A stretch of 64,000 bases of DNA from Marsupella aquatica (GCA_973895155.1 OZ316895.1:1-64000), one strand, 5' to 3'. Shown: positions 34,712 to 45,575, counted from the first letter of the stretch. Program-made: numbers and translations. The notes: generated by a model not told the origin, from the sequence alone.

Positions 34712-35712
34712 TCAGCTTCCTCCTCTTTGACTGCCTTCTAACTTTGATTCCAATGACTGAAGTTTACATTGAATAGGTTGAGGTTGGGTTTCCCTTCTTG
34801 TAGTACCCTCGTTGCCAACATTTGGCCCCGATATAAGGCTTTCCCATAAAAATCCCCAATGTAGCAACAACTGTGTAATAGCAGTCCCACAATAAGCGGG
34901 GAACGCCTTTGACTCACGAACATTCCTCATACCTTGAAGGTGTTTCTTGAATTTATTTATTTCCAAAGCCAATTCATCGTAAACTAAATCACTCCAATCT
35001 GGTAGCAATTTTGGCACAGGGCCTGCTAGTCTTTTTTCCTTCGGCAAAGTACCACACAAATACCAGTAGAAATAACTCAATTGTTTCGCTGATAACTGTG
35101 AAGGCTTCTCCTTACCCAGCAGAATTTCCTGCACCACTCTAATTGCCCCAGACCATCTATCATACGAAGCTCTCAAAAGCTTTAAACTATAGGGATTCCC
35201 TCTTATTCATGGACAAACAAACAAATCATTGAATTCAGGACAGTGCATTCGCTGCCTGTACTTGGCGAATGTACCAGATGCAGCTTGAATGCCGCACGTA
35301 ACACATCTTGTGTGATTTTCAATGAACATCCTCGGAATTCACTGGATTTTGATGCATAATCAAATCCCAACACAAACTCCTTCACCCCACATACGGCTGT
35401 TATGTTGTAATCAATCCCAAAAGTTTGTTGCAGACCAAGGTTGAAAATCATTGACGATCGAGTTGGATCACCTCCCACCAAACTGCGAATTCGTTCCGGT
35501 GTGCAGGAATGCCACAACGTTCCAGTGCCGCCTGTTTCAATTCCAACCCACAGATTGTCAAAATGTTCCACATATCATCACTAAACCGCAATGCAAAATT
35601 CAACTATATGCAATGACGACCAACTATTAAGTATTGTAATCCAAACCTTCCTTTTCCACCTCCTTGTAGGGCTGGACCTCGTCGTAAGGTGACTCTGCCT
35701 TGTCCTCCATGT
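34712..35712 (-). CDS. Uncharacterised gene-like region in copy B, at least two coding pieces
   Basis: I do not recognise this protein. A start-like piece at 35712 reads MEDKAESPYDEVQPYKEVEK with a plausible donor. Piece two (35571-35203) contains NLWVGIETGGTGTLWHSCTP and IFNLGLQQTFGIDYNITAV. Piece three (35176-34712) contains KPSQLSAKQLSYFYWYLCGT and LLPDWSDLVYDELALEINKF. The pieces lie in different frames with short intervening sequence, so introns or frameshifts must separate them. No zinc finger, kinase, RT or transposase motif is seen. It is absent from copy A, so it may be host sequence caught in copy B or an internal gene lost from A. No coding certainty beyond composition and length. 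Confidence 0.4.
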
Positions 35713-36109
35713 TTTGGATCTGCTGTGCTTGAAATTCACTTCTGTCGTATGAAAGGTAGTCCAATTAAGTAAACCCTAATCCTATCACCAACACATTGCC
35801 ATGAGCAACTCATGAGGCTTACTCGACGGAAGGAGGGTATTGACACGCAAGGAGCCTCTCAAAACATGACAGATTCCATTTCTGCAAAGCTGCTTGTTGC
35901 TCTATTGGATGCTGTCAATCCATGTACTTAAACTTAAACTCCTTGTTGTGAAGAAACGTTCCCTTTGTTATGAAGCGTCTTGTCCAAGTCACTGCCAACC
36001 TTTCTGGAATCCAGAAGATGCGAACTAAAATGCTCCTATATTGTCGGCACCCCATAAGCACCAAAGTTGTGCACAGTTGGTGCTCGGGTAAAGGGCGTTG
36101 TACAGTCCT

Positions 36110-37640
36110 TCTGCATTACCCGAGCACACTGTGGCTATGCGTTATAGAATACCCCATCCCTCGTACCCCCAACCTTCAAAGTACTGTAATTTGATACATA
36201 CATACCCTTTGGTGTACATTTGACATTATTTTGCATTACCCCAGCACATGCTGGCTGTGCATTTTGGAATACCCCATCCCTCGTACCCCCCAACCTTCAA
36301 AATACTGTAATTTCAAACATACATACCCATCTGAGCACATGGGCATTTGCATTACCCCAGCACATGGTAGGTGTGCATTTTGGAATACCCCATCCCTGGT
36401 ACCCCCAACCTTCAATACTGTAATTTGATACATACATACCCTTCGGTGCACATTGACATTTGCACTACCCCAACACATGGTGGCTGTGCATTTTGGAATA
36501 CCCCATCCCTCATACCCCCAACCTTCAAAATACTGTAATTTGATACATACATACCCTTCGGTGCACATTGACATTGTTTTGCATTACCCCAGAACATGGT
36601 GGCTGTGGGTTTTGGAAAACCCCATCCCTCGTACCCCCCAACCTTCAAAATACTGTAATTTGATAATACATACCCTTTGGAACACATTGGCACTTGCATT
36701 ACCTCATGGTGGTTGTGCGTTTTGGAATACCCCATTCCTTGTACCCCCCAACCTTCAAAATACTGTAATTTGATACATACATACCCTTGGAAGCACATTG
36801 GCACTTGCATTACCCCAGCACTTGGTGACTATGCGTTTTGGAATACCCCATCCCTCGTACCCCCCAACCTTCAAAATACTGTAATTTGATATATACATAC
36901 CCTTCGGAGCACATTGGCACTTGCATTACCCCAGCACATGGTGGCTGTGCGTTTTGGAATACCCCATCCCTCGTACCCCCCAACCTTCAATACTGTAATT
37001 TGATACATACGTACCCTTTGGTGCACATTTACATTTGCATTACCCCAGCACATGGTGGCTGTGCATTTTGGAATACCCCATCCCTCATACCCCTCAACCT
37101 TCAAAATACTGTAATTAATTTGATATATACATACCCTTCGGAGCACATTGGCACTTGCATTACCCCAGCACATGGTGGCTGTGAGTTTTGGAATACCCCA
37201 TCCGTCGTACCCCCCAACCTTCAAAATACTGTAATTTGATATATAGATACCCTTTGGAGCACATTGGCACTTGCATTACCCCAGCACATGGTGGCTGTGC
37301 ATTTTGGAATACCCCATCCGTCGTACCACCCAACCTTCAAAATACTGTAATTTGAAACATACATACCCATCCGAGCACATGGACATTTGCATTACCCCAA
37401 CACATGGTGGCTGTGCATTTTGGAATATATACCCCATCCCTCATACCCCTCAACCTTCAAAATACTGTAATTTGATATATACATACCCTTCGGAGCACAT
37501 TGGCACTTGTATTACCCCAGCACATGGTGGCTGTGAGTTTTGGAATACCCCATCCCTCATACCCCCCAACCTTCAAAATGTTGTAATTTGATACAAACAT
37601 ACCCTTTGGAGCACATTGACATTTGCATTACCCCAGCACA
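36110..37640. repeat. 116-bp satellite array, 13 units (copy B)
   Basis: The landmark ACCCCATCC recurs at 36151, 36271, 36387, 36500, 36619, 36729, 36845, 36961, 37075, 37195, 37311, 37431 and 37547 (spacing 110-120). Variants at a few sites (GAGCACATTGGCACTTGC versus GTGCACATTTACATTTGC) alternate, suggesting duplication of blocks of two or more units. Frames on both strands stay open within units; these are not genes. Confidence 0.95.
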
Positions 37641-37852
37641 TAATTATATACAAGCCATCCGGATAGTGCACTTGTGATGCCCGTTGAACTCAAATTGCCA
37701 TCGGAAGCTATGGACAGATTGCTTGACAGAATTCCACAATTACTTGTTATACTGTATAGTTGATATATTCTTGTGTTCATTTTTCCTGTCCATTTGGAAA
37801 TTGCACAAATTAACAAAAGTATCCATATGGGTCTGTCATCGTAGAAAGTGAT
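37634..37852. repeat. Direct repeat ~215 bp, left copy
   Basis: Starts AGCACATAATTATATACAAG and is repeated at 40760-40976 in the same orientation, 3.1 kb away, about 90% alike. The minus-strand frame (LLICAISKWTGKMN; LSGWLVYNYVL) is open in both copies, but I cannot assign it. Confidence 0.85.
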
Positions 37853-37952
37853 GACATCAAGTCAATTTTGAGCACTCCCTCGGAGGTGTAATTGTTCAGC
37901 ATTTGTAAATACCTCGCACTATATATCACGACTGTACACATTGAATTAGTTC

Positions 37953-38790
37953 TAATCAGCCATTTCCCACATCCAAAATTGAATGGTAACACTTTTGATA
38001 CTAACGTAGTTTAAAGGTTTCGACATGAATGCTATTGCTGCAAAAATGTTTAACCGGAAATGTTATGGGAGTCGACTATGGTTTAACCATAAATGTTATG
38101 GGAGCTAATCAGCCATTTCCCACGTCCAAAATTGAATGGTGACACTTTTGATACTAACGTAGTTTAAAGGTTTCGACATGAATGCTATTGCTGCAAAAAT
38201 GTTTAACCGGAAATGTTATGGGAGTCGACTACGGTTTAACCGGAAATGTTATGGGAGCTAATCAGCCATTTCCCATGTCCAAATTGAATGGTGACACTTT
38301 TGATACTAACGGAGATTAAAGGTTTTGACATGAATGCTATTGCTGCAAAAATGTTTAACCGGAAATGTTATGGGAGTCAACTACGGTTTAACCGGAAATG
38401 TTATGGGAGCTAATCAGCCATTTCCCACGTCCAAATTGAATGGTGACACTTTTGATACTAACGGAGATTAAAGGTTTTGACATGAATGCTATTGCTGCAA
38501 AAATGTTTAACCGGAAATGTTATGGGAGTCGACTATGGTTTAACCGGAAATGTTATGGGAGTCGACTATGGTTTAACCGGAAATGTTATGGGAGTCGACT
38601 ATGGTTTAACCGGAAATGTTATGGGAGCTAATCAGCCATTTCCCACGTCCAAAATTGAATGGTGACACTTTTGATACTAACAGAGATTAAAGGTTTCAAC
38701 ATGAATGCTATTGCTGCAAAAATGTTTAACCAGAAATGTTATGGGAGTATACGGTTTAACCGGAAAATTATGTTATGGGAGCCTACGAGC
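37953..38790. repeat. 153-bp tandem array, 5 units, with internal 33-bp expansion
   Basis: Units begin TAATCAGCCATTTCCCA at 37953, 38106, 38259, 38411 and 38629. The first three intervals are 152-153 bp; the fourth unit is 218 bp because a 33-bp piece (GTCGACTATGGTTTAACCGG...) is present two extra times. The array is thus a two-level repeat. Single diverged units also occur at 14405, 15165, 42435 and 43170. Confidence 0.93.
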
Positions 38791-38799
38791 GACGAGCAC

Positions 38800-40720
38800 A
38801 TTAAAGAACCAGATTGCAGACGGGCAATAGGAATTCTAGAAGACCAAATGAATACTTCCCGACCATAATACCAGCCCAACCATGGCACAGAAGGGAATTT
38901 GAAGGTGAAGAGCACATTAAGGAACCAGATTGAAGGTGGGCGGCAGGAATTCTAGACAGCCAATCTTTTCCGACTAAAATACCAGCCCAACCATAGTGCA
39001 GAAGGGAAGGGTCTGTCGGCAATTTGAATTACTTGTTCCCAGGCTGCTGCCAAGTGCAAGCAAGTGTGGACGTGGGTTCCCACTTTAGTTAGACAAACCA
39101 TATTGAAGAAATTCATTGAACGTGGGACGAACGAAAGTATTGTGCTTGCAAAAAGAATAGAGACAGTTTGTGTCTATCCCAACTTCATATTCTCGTTGCC
39201 TTTGGCAACAGAGAAGAAGATTTAATTGCACAATGAATTGGTAATACAGAGCGTGCAATGGTTTTGGTGGGGACAGTTGCCAACTCAATAACTTTGAGCT
39301 TTTAACTATGTTATGGCCTACCTAATTATCACTGAAAGTGCTCAGACAATAAATGTTCACCTATTGCCGTAAAGTATAAACATTGTGCACGTTCAGTTCC
39401 GCTACTTGAATTTTCTAAATCAAATTGGCAAGTGTTGGATTACACATCACTTCCCAAGTTAAAGCAACTTAAATTAGCTGGAGTGAGGGATCGCCACCTA
39501 TTGGAATTTGGAACTGGAGTGCTTCTTGTGCACCACCATCAGCTTTGCCTCGGCCGACTTTTGGTGTAGTCCTCCCATCAAGCGTGCGTAGCCCCTGAGA
39601 CACGAATTGCAGCTCATGAGCTTCAAACGCTCTACAAGCATTACAAGCATTTGTGTGGCAATTCTAATGGTTGTCGTGAGCAATTGAAGGATAGACTTCT
39701 ACTGTAGATAATAATGCCGGCAGCCCCATCCCAATTTCCTCATTCCAATCAGTAGTGTGCTTTGGTTTATTCCACATCTCTTGTGGGGCCCGATAGAAAC
39801 TTCCAACCATGGTAACTCAAATGAGCAAGAAGCAGAAGAGGTATTCATCAATTTGACTAACCGGTGTTGCGACAACGCTCGCTCAAAAGGACTCAAACAA
39901 TTCCAATGCCAATTTTCAAGTGGCTCGCTCAGCCACTCGCTGCGAAGTTGCGCAGCTACCTTCGGTTCTGCTGTTGCATGAAGACACGGAATTGGCCAAA
40001 AAAATTGCAAACAGTTATGTGAAGGAGAAACGATGCAGGTGGGGCAAGTCAATGGCCCGGGCCAAACTCAAAGCATCGATTCAGAGCTTGAAAGCGAACA
40101 AAATGGCAGCTAACTAAAAAGTTTTGTTGTGGTGGGTGTGTTGACCTCGCCACACAACAACTCACGGGACGGCAGGGTGAAACAAGTTATAAAAAGTTAA
40201 GTTCCAAGATTTTTGGCACTTAACTTTCCAGTGAAGTACTCGCAAAATGACGGACACTAACTAGAGATCGTTAGTGATTTTAACTATCAGATTTAACTAT
40301 GAGTGTGAGTTGAGCCGGCAGGAACCCTACGCCTATTTTCTTTTGATTTAACAGGATTAGTTGAAAAGATAACCCACCCTAAGAAAATTAACTAGGCGCA
40401 GGGGGGTTTTGGACAGCCCAAATGTCTATTTTTACTTAGAATCTCATGTTGAGCGAGTATTTAACCAAAAAGTTAAGTGCAAACACACATGGAACTTATC
40501 TTTTTTCACCCCCGCACTCACATAAATGTTTGTCGTGGTAGAAGAGCAGAGAGCCAGAGCCACACACTCTTTCAGTCCCACTTTGTCTTGGCTTGGGTTT
40601 GTTACTTACTATGCTCCATGTTGACGACATTCCTACTCCTTGTTCCTCCTCGGACCCAATGACATCAGACTTTTAACATGACGGGTTTTTCAGTTAGAAC
40701 TGGGGATAGGAGAAAAATTT
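38800..40720. other. Interior of copy B, no confident gene
   Basis: A duplicated ~65-bp motif (AAGGAACCAGATTG...GAATTCTAGA; 38805 and 38917) also occurs at 42970 and 43080. A basic plus-strand frame at 39920-40117 (KEKRCRWGKSMARAKLKASI) is unassigned. Confidence 0.45.
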
Positions 40721-40759
40721 GTCTTTAATCAATGCAAATGATCAGAACAGCCACACATT

Positions 40760-40976
40760 CAAGCACATAATTATATACAAGCCATCCGGATAGTGCACTT
40801 GTGATGCTCGTTGAACTCAAACTGCCATCGGAAGCTATGGACAAAATGCTTGACAGAATTACACAATCACTTGTTATACATAGTTGATATATTCTTGAAT
40901 TCATTTTTCCTGTCCACTTGGAAATTGCACAGATTAACAGAAGTATCCATGAAGGTCTGTCATCGTAGAAAGAGAT
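40760..40976. repeat. Direct repeat ~215 bp, right copy
   Basis: Right partner of 37634-37852; see there. It might mark ends of an inserted 3.1-kb unit, though the repeats lack TG/CA termini expected of LTRs. Confidence 0.85.
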
Positions 40977-41488
40977 TTCCAGCAAAAACTTGTAAGAAAA
41001 TTGCAAGACGTGAGGTGCTCAACAGTTTTTTGTGTCTTGGCCAGTCTTGGGAGGCCATAGGCATTCGTCTATTTGCAAGACGTTTGTTAGCTTTTTTGGG
41101 TTTGCATAGATTACGGTACGGTGGCTACAGAGAGCAGATTGCCTGCCATTGCTCGAGGATATGAAGGAAATGCTAAGTCGAGCAGCAATTCCAACCAGAA
41201 GAGAGAAGAGACGGGTACAAAGGAAGATAGCAGGAGAGCTAGAACTATAATGCGACAGAAGTGGCAGTAAGTTTGAAGGCTGCTTTCACGCTCTGTCAAA
41301 AAATATGAAAAAGTTTTGTCTCGGTATGGCCAGCGCCCACTCGCAGTGGAAGTCTAAACCGACCTCATTGAAATCTACAAATGTGATCCACTGCCACGCA
41401 ACGGAGGCCACCTCCCATGGACCTGTCCACCTGAAGAAACCCACCTGGTATTCCCACGGCCGACAATGAGAAAATCTTCTGCATCCCC

Positions 41489-42356
41489 ATGGAGATTCTA
41501 CAGCTGGGTAGCCAACGGATTTTTGGGAATAAGGTGGTACTAGGCTTTGAATCGGAATTCAATTCCTGGCAGGCTAGAGATTGGCTTTCGGCTTTCAACC
41601 AGGAGAATGAGATTAAGTTGGGACTCCACGACGAACTGCCTAATGCTCTCTTTGTGGTTCAATTCAACGCCAACTTGGGGGGAAGACATCAAACGACAAC
41701 TGCTCCAAAGATCTCCTCTCAAGGCACTTGACAAACACGCCGTAGTGAATGACTACAAAGCAAACTTTGACCCGTGTAACCAACCAGACTTCAAGCAGTT
41801 GGAATCTATCTACATCAAACGGGGCGACCCGGTGATCTATGAATTTATCAAGTTCATTGTGGCGCCGGTGGGTAAATTTGCTCGGGCTAAGCTAGCCTCC
41901 GGTATTGAGCATCATCACATTTCAGCTCTGGTGGAATTCACACTCAAGATTTTCCCAACGGCTTAGTGACTCCGAGGTGTCTACTATCCTCTTCGACTAC
42001 GTGGGCAGGAATCTGCGGTCAGTGTTGTTTTTGCTTCTCCTACAGGCACTTACCGGCCGCGTGTTCTGCATCACGGCCCCATTATTTTGACAACCTTGTA
42101 ACACAATTCAACATTCGTGAAGCGGGAACTCGACATCCCACACATCCAAAGGAACGGCCGGATCGCGAGGTCCTACAAGTGTGCCAAGGGGTGGAGTATA
42201 AGGCAAGGCAGAAGGCAGCTTTTTGGCAGGCGTAGGCTGAGGAGCAGCAACAACGGGAGGAAGCTGAATTACAACACCTGGCATTACGGGCCCAAGAGTT
42301 TGAGGCGGATCGGGCATAGACCCGGGTGTGGATTAGCATAATTGAGTCTAGAGAGT
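41489..42356 (+). pseudogene. Retroelement gag-like fragment, broken
   Basis: The plus strand gives FGNKVVLGFESEFNSWQARD, then in another frame DKHAVVNDYKANFDPCNQPD, LESIYIKRGDPVIYEFIKF and KFARAKLASGIEHHHISAL. After more breaks comes a glutamine/glutamate-rich helix, EYKARQKAAFWQA, stop, AEEQQQREEAELQHLALRAQ, EFEADRA, stop. A capsid-like helical part followed by a charged coiled-coil tail is typical of gag-type proteins, but no zinc knuckle is seen, so the assignment is by resemblance. At least three lesions. It lies in the copy B interior, absent from A. Confidence 0.4.
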
Positions 42357-42417
42357 AAATAATATATCACAACTGTACAAAGTGAATTAGTTCCAATCAG
42401 GAAGCCTGGTCTTCTTT

Positions 42418-43537
42418 AATTTGTATCTCATTTCCCACGTCCAAAATTGAATGGTGACACATTTGATGCTAACGGAGTTTAAAGGTTTCAACATGAAAGC
42501 TATGGGAGTCTACGGTTTAACCGGAAATGTTATGGGAGCCTCCACTTTAACCGGAAATGTTGTGGGAGTCCATATGCTGAAACTTGGAGACATACCATGC
42601 ATCGCATGTGAGACACAGCCTTTACATAAGAGTCTTGTATGGTGGGTTGGACAATGAAGGCGATTTGGGTCCTAGGAGTGTCTAAATGGAGTTGCAACAC
42701 AGATGGAGGTGAGTAGCAAGGCATGAATACCGCAACCATGGATGTTGTACAGAAGAGAAGCTCCATCACTGCACACTCGGCCTGAAACCACGCCACGCCA
42801 CTGCCACCAGTAAGCATAAAAAATGCAACCATTCGGAAACGCCTTCGCTCGAAGACTGCATCCAACAACGACTCTAATCCATCACTTGCTGCAATTATTG
42901 ACGACGTCAGTACGCCATCCAAGCGACGCAAGATTCAAGATGCAGATTGAAGGAATTTGGAGGTGGCGAGCATAGTCAAGGACCAGATTGAAGGCCACCG
43001 ACAGGAATTCTCGAAGGCCAATTCTTCTCGACCAAAATACCGACCCAACAGTAATGCAGAAGGGAATTTGAAGGTGACAAGCACATTAAGGAACCAGATT
43101 GAAGGCTGGTATAGGAATTCTAGAAGCATTGACCAAGCTTTGTTTCCTTTGTATTTCTCACGAACCTAATTGAATGGTGACACTTTTGATGCTAACGGAG
43201 TCCAATGGTTTCAACATGAATGTTATAGCTGCAAAAGACTTTTATTGGAAATGTTATGGGAGTGCGGGACTACAAGTGAGTCACAATGAATGCTAGTGGT
43301 GTATGAACACTTAAAAAATAATGTTATGGGAGCCTACGGCAACCACCCGTAAGTCACCCTAATCAATACTAGCAGAGTTTAAAGGTTTTAATAATAATGT
43401 TGTGGGAGTCCAAATGTTGAAACGTTGAGACCGTGCACTGCATGTAGGAGACCATGCACCGCGCTCCCTAAATACCCTGAAATGGCCTGAAGACCGGCCT
43501 CATTGCACGCGCTGTGCAGAGAAGATATATACAGGCC
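42418..43537. repeat. Terminal block of long repeat, copy B (1.1 kb)
   Basis: Counterpart of 14420-15531. Similarity ends after GATATATACAGG, three bases before the ATG of the coiled-coil ORF. Confidence 0.85.
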
Positions 43538-44176
43538 ATGGCGGAGACTCAGAGAAGGGAAAGGGCGTTGAAGGGGGAACTTGAGGATATCCGCGCAGCC
43601 TTTGAACAGAAGGAGGCCAAGTTAGGGAAATCCTATCAAGCAATTATTGAGCTGCAACAGGAGCTTGTATCCCTGATGGCCAGCTTCAAGGCCGACCTCG
43701 GTGAGAAAGATGACCAGCTCGACCAGACTTATGCCAAGATGAATAAAATGGAGTCTGAGGTCGTAACGGAGCTCGACAAGGAGCTAAGAGCAACCCAGGA
43801 GGAGAGGACTACCTTAAAGGAGGAGTTGGAGGAAGCCCAAAAGGAGCTGGAGGAGGCACGCAAGGACCCGGACGAATTGCAGGAGGAGTTGGAGGAAAGC
43901 ACGCGGAAGATGGAGAACTTACAGGGGCGAGCCGACAACCAAACGGAGCGGCTGAAGAAACAGGCCGCAGTATTTAAGTGCTTGGCTTCCTCAGGTCCAA
44001 CTCCAATAGGGGCAACTAAGTTTCCAGGAGTAGTACTGGCCGAAGGACAAGCCGAGACACTCGCACCGGTGCCGGAGGTAAGTGGCAAGGGGAAGGGACC
44101 AGCTGCCAAAATAGGGAAGAAGAAGAAGCAAAACCTTCTGGGTCAGGGAGTAACACGGCTTCCCAAGCCGTCTTGA
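43538..44176 (+). CDS. Coiled-coil protein of a repeat element
   Basis: The ATG at 43538 (GGCCATGGCG, a good plant context) opens a 212-codon frame. Residues 1-145 are a near-continuous charged coiled coil (ELEDIRAAFEQKEAKLGK; EELEEAQKELEEARKD), followed by a linker and a lysine-rich end (KIGKKKKQN). It stops at TGA 44174-44176. A +1 frame continues the same style of sequence (KEVNPAPTSGRVTTED; GEGELTWSGA) to the MITE insertion, so the present stop is probably a frameshift product. The coil is reminiscent of that in the 60-64 kb element but not obviously homologous. No catalytic motif. Probably a structural (gag-like) protein of a non-autonomous retroelement. Confidence 0.55.
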   Translation: MAETQRRERALKGELEDIRAAFEQKEAKLGKSYQAIIELQQELVSLMASFKADLGEKDDQLDQTYAKMNKMESEVVTELDKELRATQEERTTLKEELEEAQKELEEARKDPDELQEELEESTRKMENLQGRADNQTERLKKQAAVFKCLASSGPTPIGATKFPGVVLAEGQAETLAPVPEVSGKGKGPAAKIGKKKKQNLLGQGVTRLPKPS

Positions 44177-44385
44177 CCAAGGAGGTAAACCCGGCACCAA
44201 CCTCAGGAAGGGTCACGACAGAGGATCCAACGGTCCCACAAGGCGGGGATGGCAAGGGCAAAGCCGGAATGCTCAGTGATGAGGCCGGTGTACCGAATCC
44301 ACCACTAGAGCAGGCCGTAGCCATATAGGAGGCCGTGGCCGATGCTGAAGACGAAGCCGAGGGTGGACCCAGTCAGGGCGAAGGA

Positions 44386-44999
44386 GAGTTGACTTGGTCC
44401 GGAGCAGAGGTGTTTACAAAAGACAGCAAACAAGAAACAGGATTTAATAACAGAAACTGGTAACACGAAAAAAAACTGGTAACAGGAAAATGGGTGGAAT
44501 TTTTTTTGATTTTTTTTTTAATTTTTAATTTTTTTTCCGGTCGACCAGTTTTTTTTGCTAGCGCCCGGCGCTGCTAATAGTAGCGCCCAAAGCTAGCCAA
44601 AAATGTTGCATTGTTAATTTTTTTGGAAATAACATGTTTTAGGAGACATTTTTAAATTGTCATTTTTCCTGGTAACAGTGATTTTTTCCTGGTAACAACA
44701 TTTTAAAAATAGGAAAAAAAATCCTGTTTACCTGTTTCCTGTCTCCGTCGCTATACCCTCCGGAGCAGATAATCTATTAGAGGACGGACCTACGGTAGTG
44801 GTTGCGGAGGAAGTGTTGGGGGCGTCCATTGAGGATCAGCCACCACTACCATGACAGTGGTGGAGGGCCACTCCTTTTAAGGAGGGCGGACGTGGAGGAA
44901 GGAGGCGTGAGTGGGCAGGGCGGGCTCAGATCTCCAAGTTTAGAATTAGGATCAGGACCGGGAGGCGGCCCTGACACTTAGCTTAGTGGGATTGCGGAT
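44386..44999 (+). repeat. 253-bp direct repeat, copy 1 (interrupted by MITE)
   Basis: Starts GAGTTGACTTGGTC and ends ATTGCGGAT. After removing the 350-bp insert and one 11-bp target copy the length is 253 bp, exactly that of copy 2 (45323-45575). It encodes the end of the gag-like frame (NLLEDGPTVV, ASIEDQPPLP, then stop). Confidence 0.92.
44398..44769. mobile_element. Mutator-like MITE, 350 bp, with 11-bp target site duplication
   Basis: The element spans 44409-44758 and is flanked by TCCGGAGCAGA on both sides (44398-44408 and 44759-44769). Its ends form an imperfect ~40-bp terminal inverted repeat (left GGTGTTTAC...AGACAGCAAAC; right, reverse-complemented, GGGTATAGCG...AGACAGGAAAC, both reaching CAGGATTT). 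The interior is AT-rich with T-runs and repeated GGTAACA/CTGGTAACA motifs, and no ORF. The duplicate at 45323-45575 has the uninterrupted site. An 11-bp duplication with long TIRs fits Mutator-like non-autonomous elements. Confidence 0.88.
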
Positions 45000-45322
45000 T
45001 GAGGACCTTAGGGTTTAGGGTTTAGGGTTTAGGGCACGGGTTGAGGACCTGTATCATCGAATCCGGATCAAAGGTGGACAACACGAAGGCTTAGAAGCCC
45101 TTAAGCCGGGGTCGATCCTGCTATCGACTAAGGTATGTTCCGGCGGCGGAATACAAACCATACCTAGGAGGTGTCCGTACCTAACAGTAGGCGCACTTAG
45201 CGCTAGTTTACACGAATTAGGTGCATTACGTGCTTCCCTCCCTGCCCGAACCCTCATATTTACGAAGGATGTGCCCGTCTAAGTTGAAGTCCGAGTTAAG
45301 GCCAAAGCCAACGACGTGACAA
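45000..45322. repeat. Segment shared with the 60.4-kb element, with telomeric motif
   Basis: Lies between the two 253-bp repeats. About 285 bp (45036-45320) match the reverse complement of 60414-60705, including GAAGGCTTAGAAGCCCTTAA and the end GACGTGACA. Its left end holds a 4-unit AGGGTTT run (45008-45034) absent from the 60-kb copy. Confidence 0.88.
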
Positions 45323-45575
45323 GAGTTGACTTGGTCTGGAGCAGGTAATCTGTTAGAGGACGGACCTACGGTAGTGGCTGCGGAGGAAGTGTTGGGGGCG
45401 TCCATTGAGGATCAGCCACCACTACCATGACGGTGGTGGAGGGCCGCTCCTTTTAAGGAGGGCGGAAGTGGAGGAAGGAGGTGTGAGTGGACAGGGCGGG
45501 CTCAGATCTCCAAGTTTAGAATTAGGATCAGGACCGGGAGGCGGCCCTGACACTTAGCTTAGTGGGATTGCGGAT
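45323..45575 (+). repeat. 253-bp direct repeat, copy 2 (empty site)
   Basis: Uninterrupted partner of 44386-44999 with a few substitutions (TCTGGAGCAGG at the MITE target). It continues into CCACTGGTAAGAGC, unlike copy 1. Confidence 0.92.

Larger units (their letters stand above)
30648..43537. repeat. Long unclassified repeat element, copy B (12.9 kb, expanded)
   Basis: It has the same ends as copy A, but the interior is more than twice as long. Relative to A it holds an extra 2.2 kb at 33.9-36.1, a 13-unit rather than 2-unit satellite, a 153-bp array (37953-38790) and a further 3.6 kb (38.8-42.4) with gag-like debris. Either A is deleted or B has taken insertions; satellite expansion alone explains only about 1.4 kb. 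No terminal duplication of flanking bases is visible. Confidence 0.75.

Noticed and set aside
36110-37640. Many open frames of 65-135 codons on both strands
   Set aside because: They are translations of the 116-bp satellite, repeat with its period and end at the same site each time.
36110-38790. Possible CRISPR-like repeat-spacer pattern
   Set aside because: Repeats are head-to-tail units of 116 and 153 bp without unique spacers, in a eukaryotic genome.
45054-45257. Minus-strand frame matched at 60518-60883
   Set aside because: Matches because the DNA segment is shared; the frame is not kept the same length and has no domain.
44386-45575. 253-bp repeats as LTRs of a tiny retroelement (TRIM)
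   Set aside because: They include the end of a gag-like coding frame and lack TG/CA ends and a primer-binding site; a duplication fits better.
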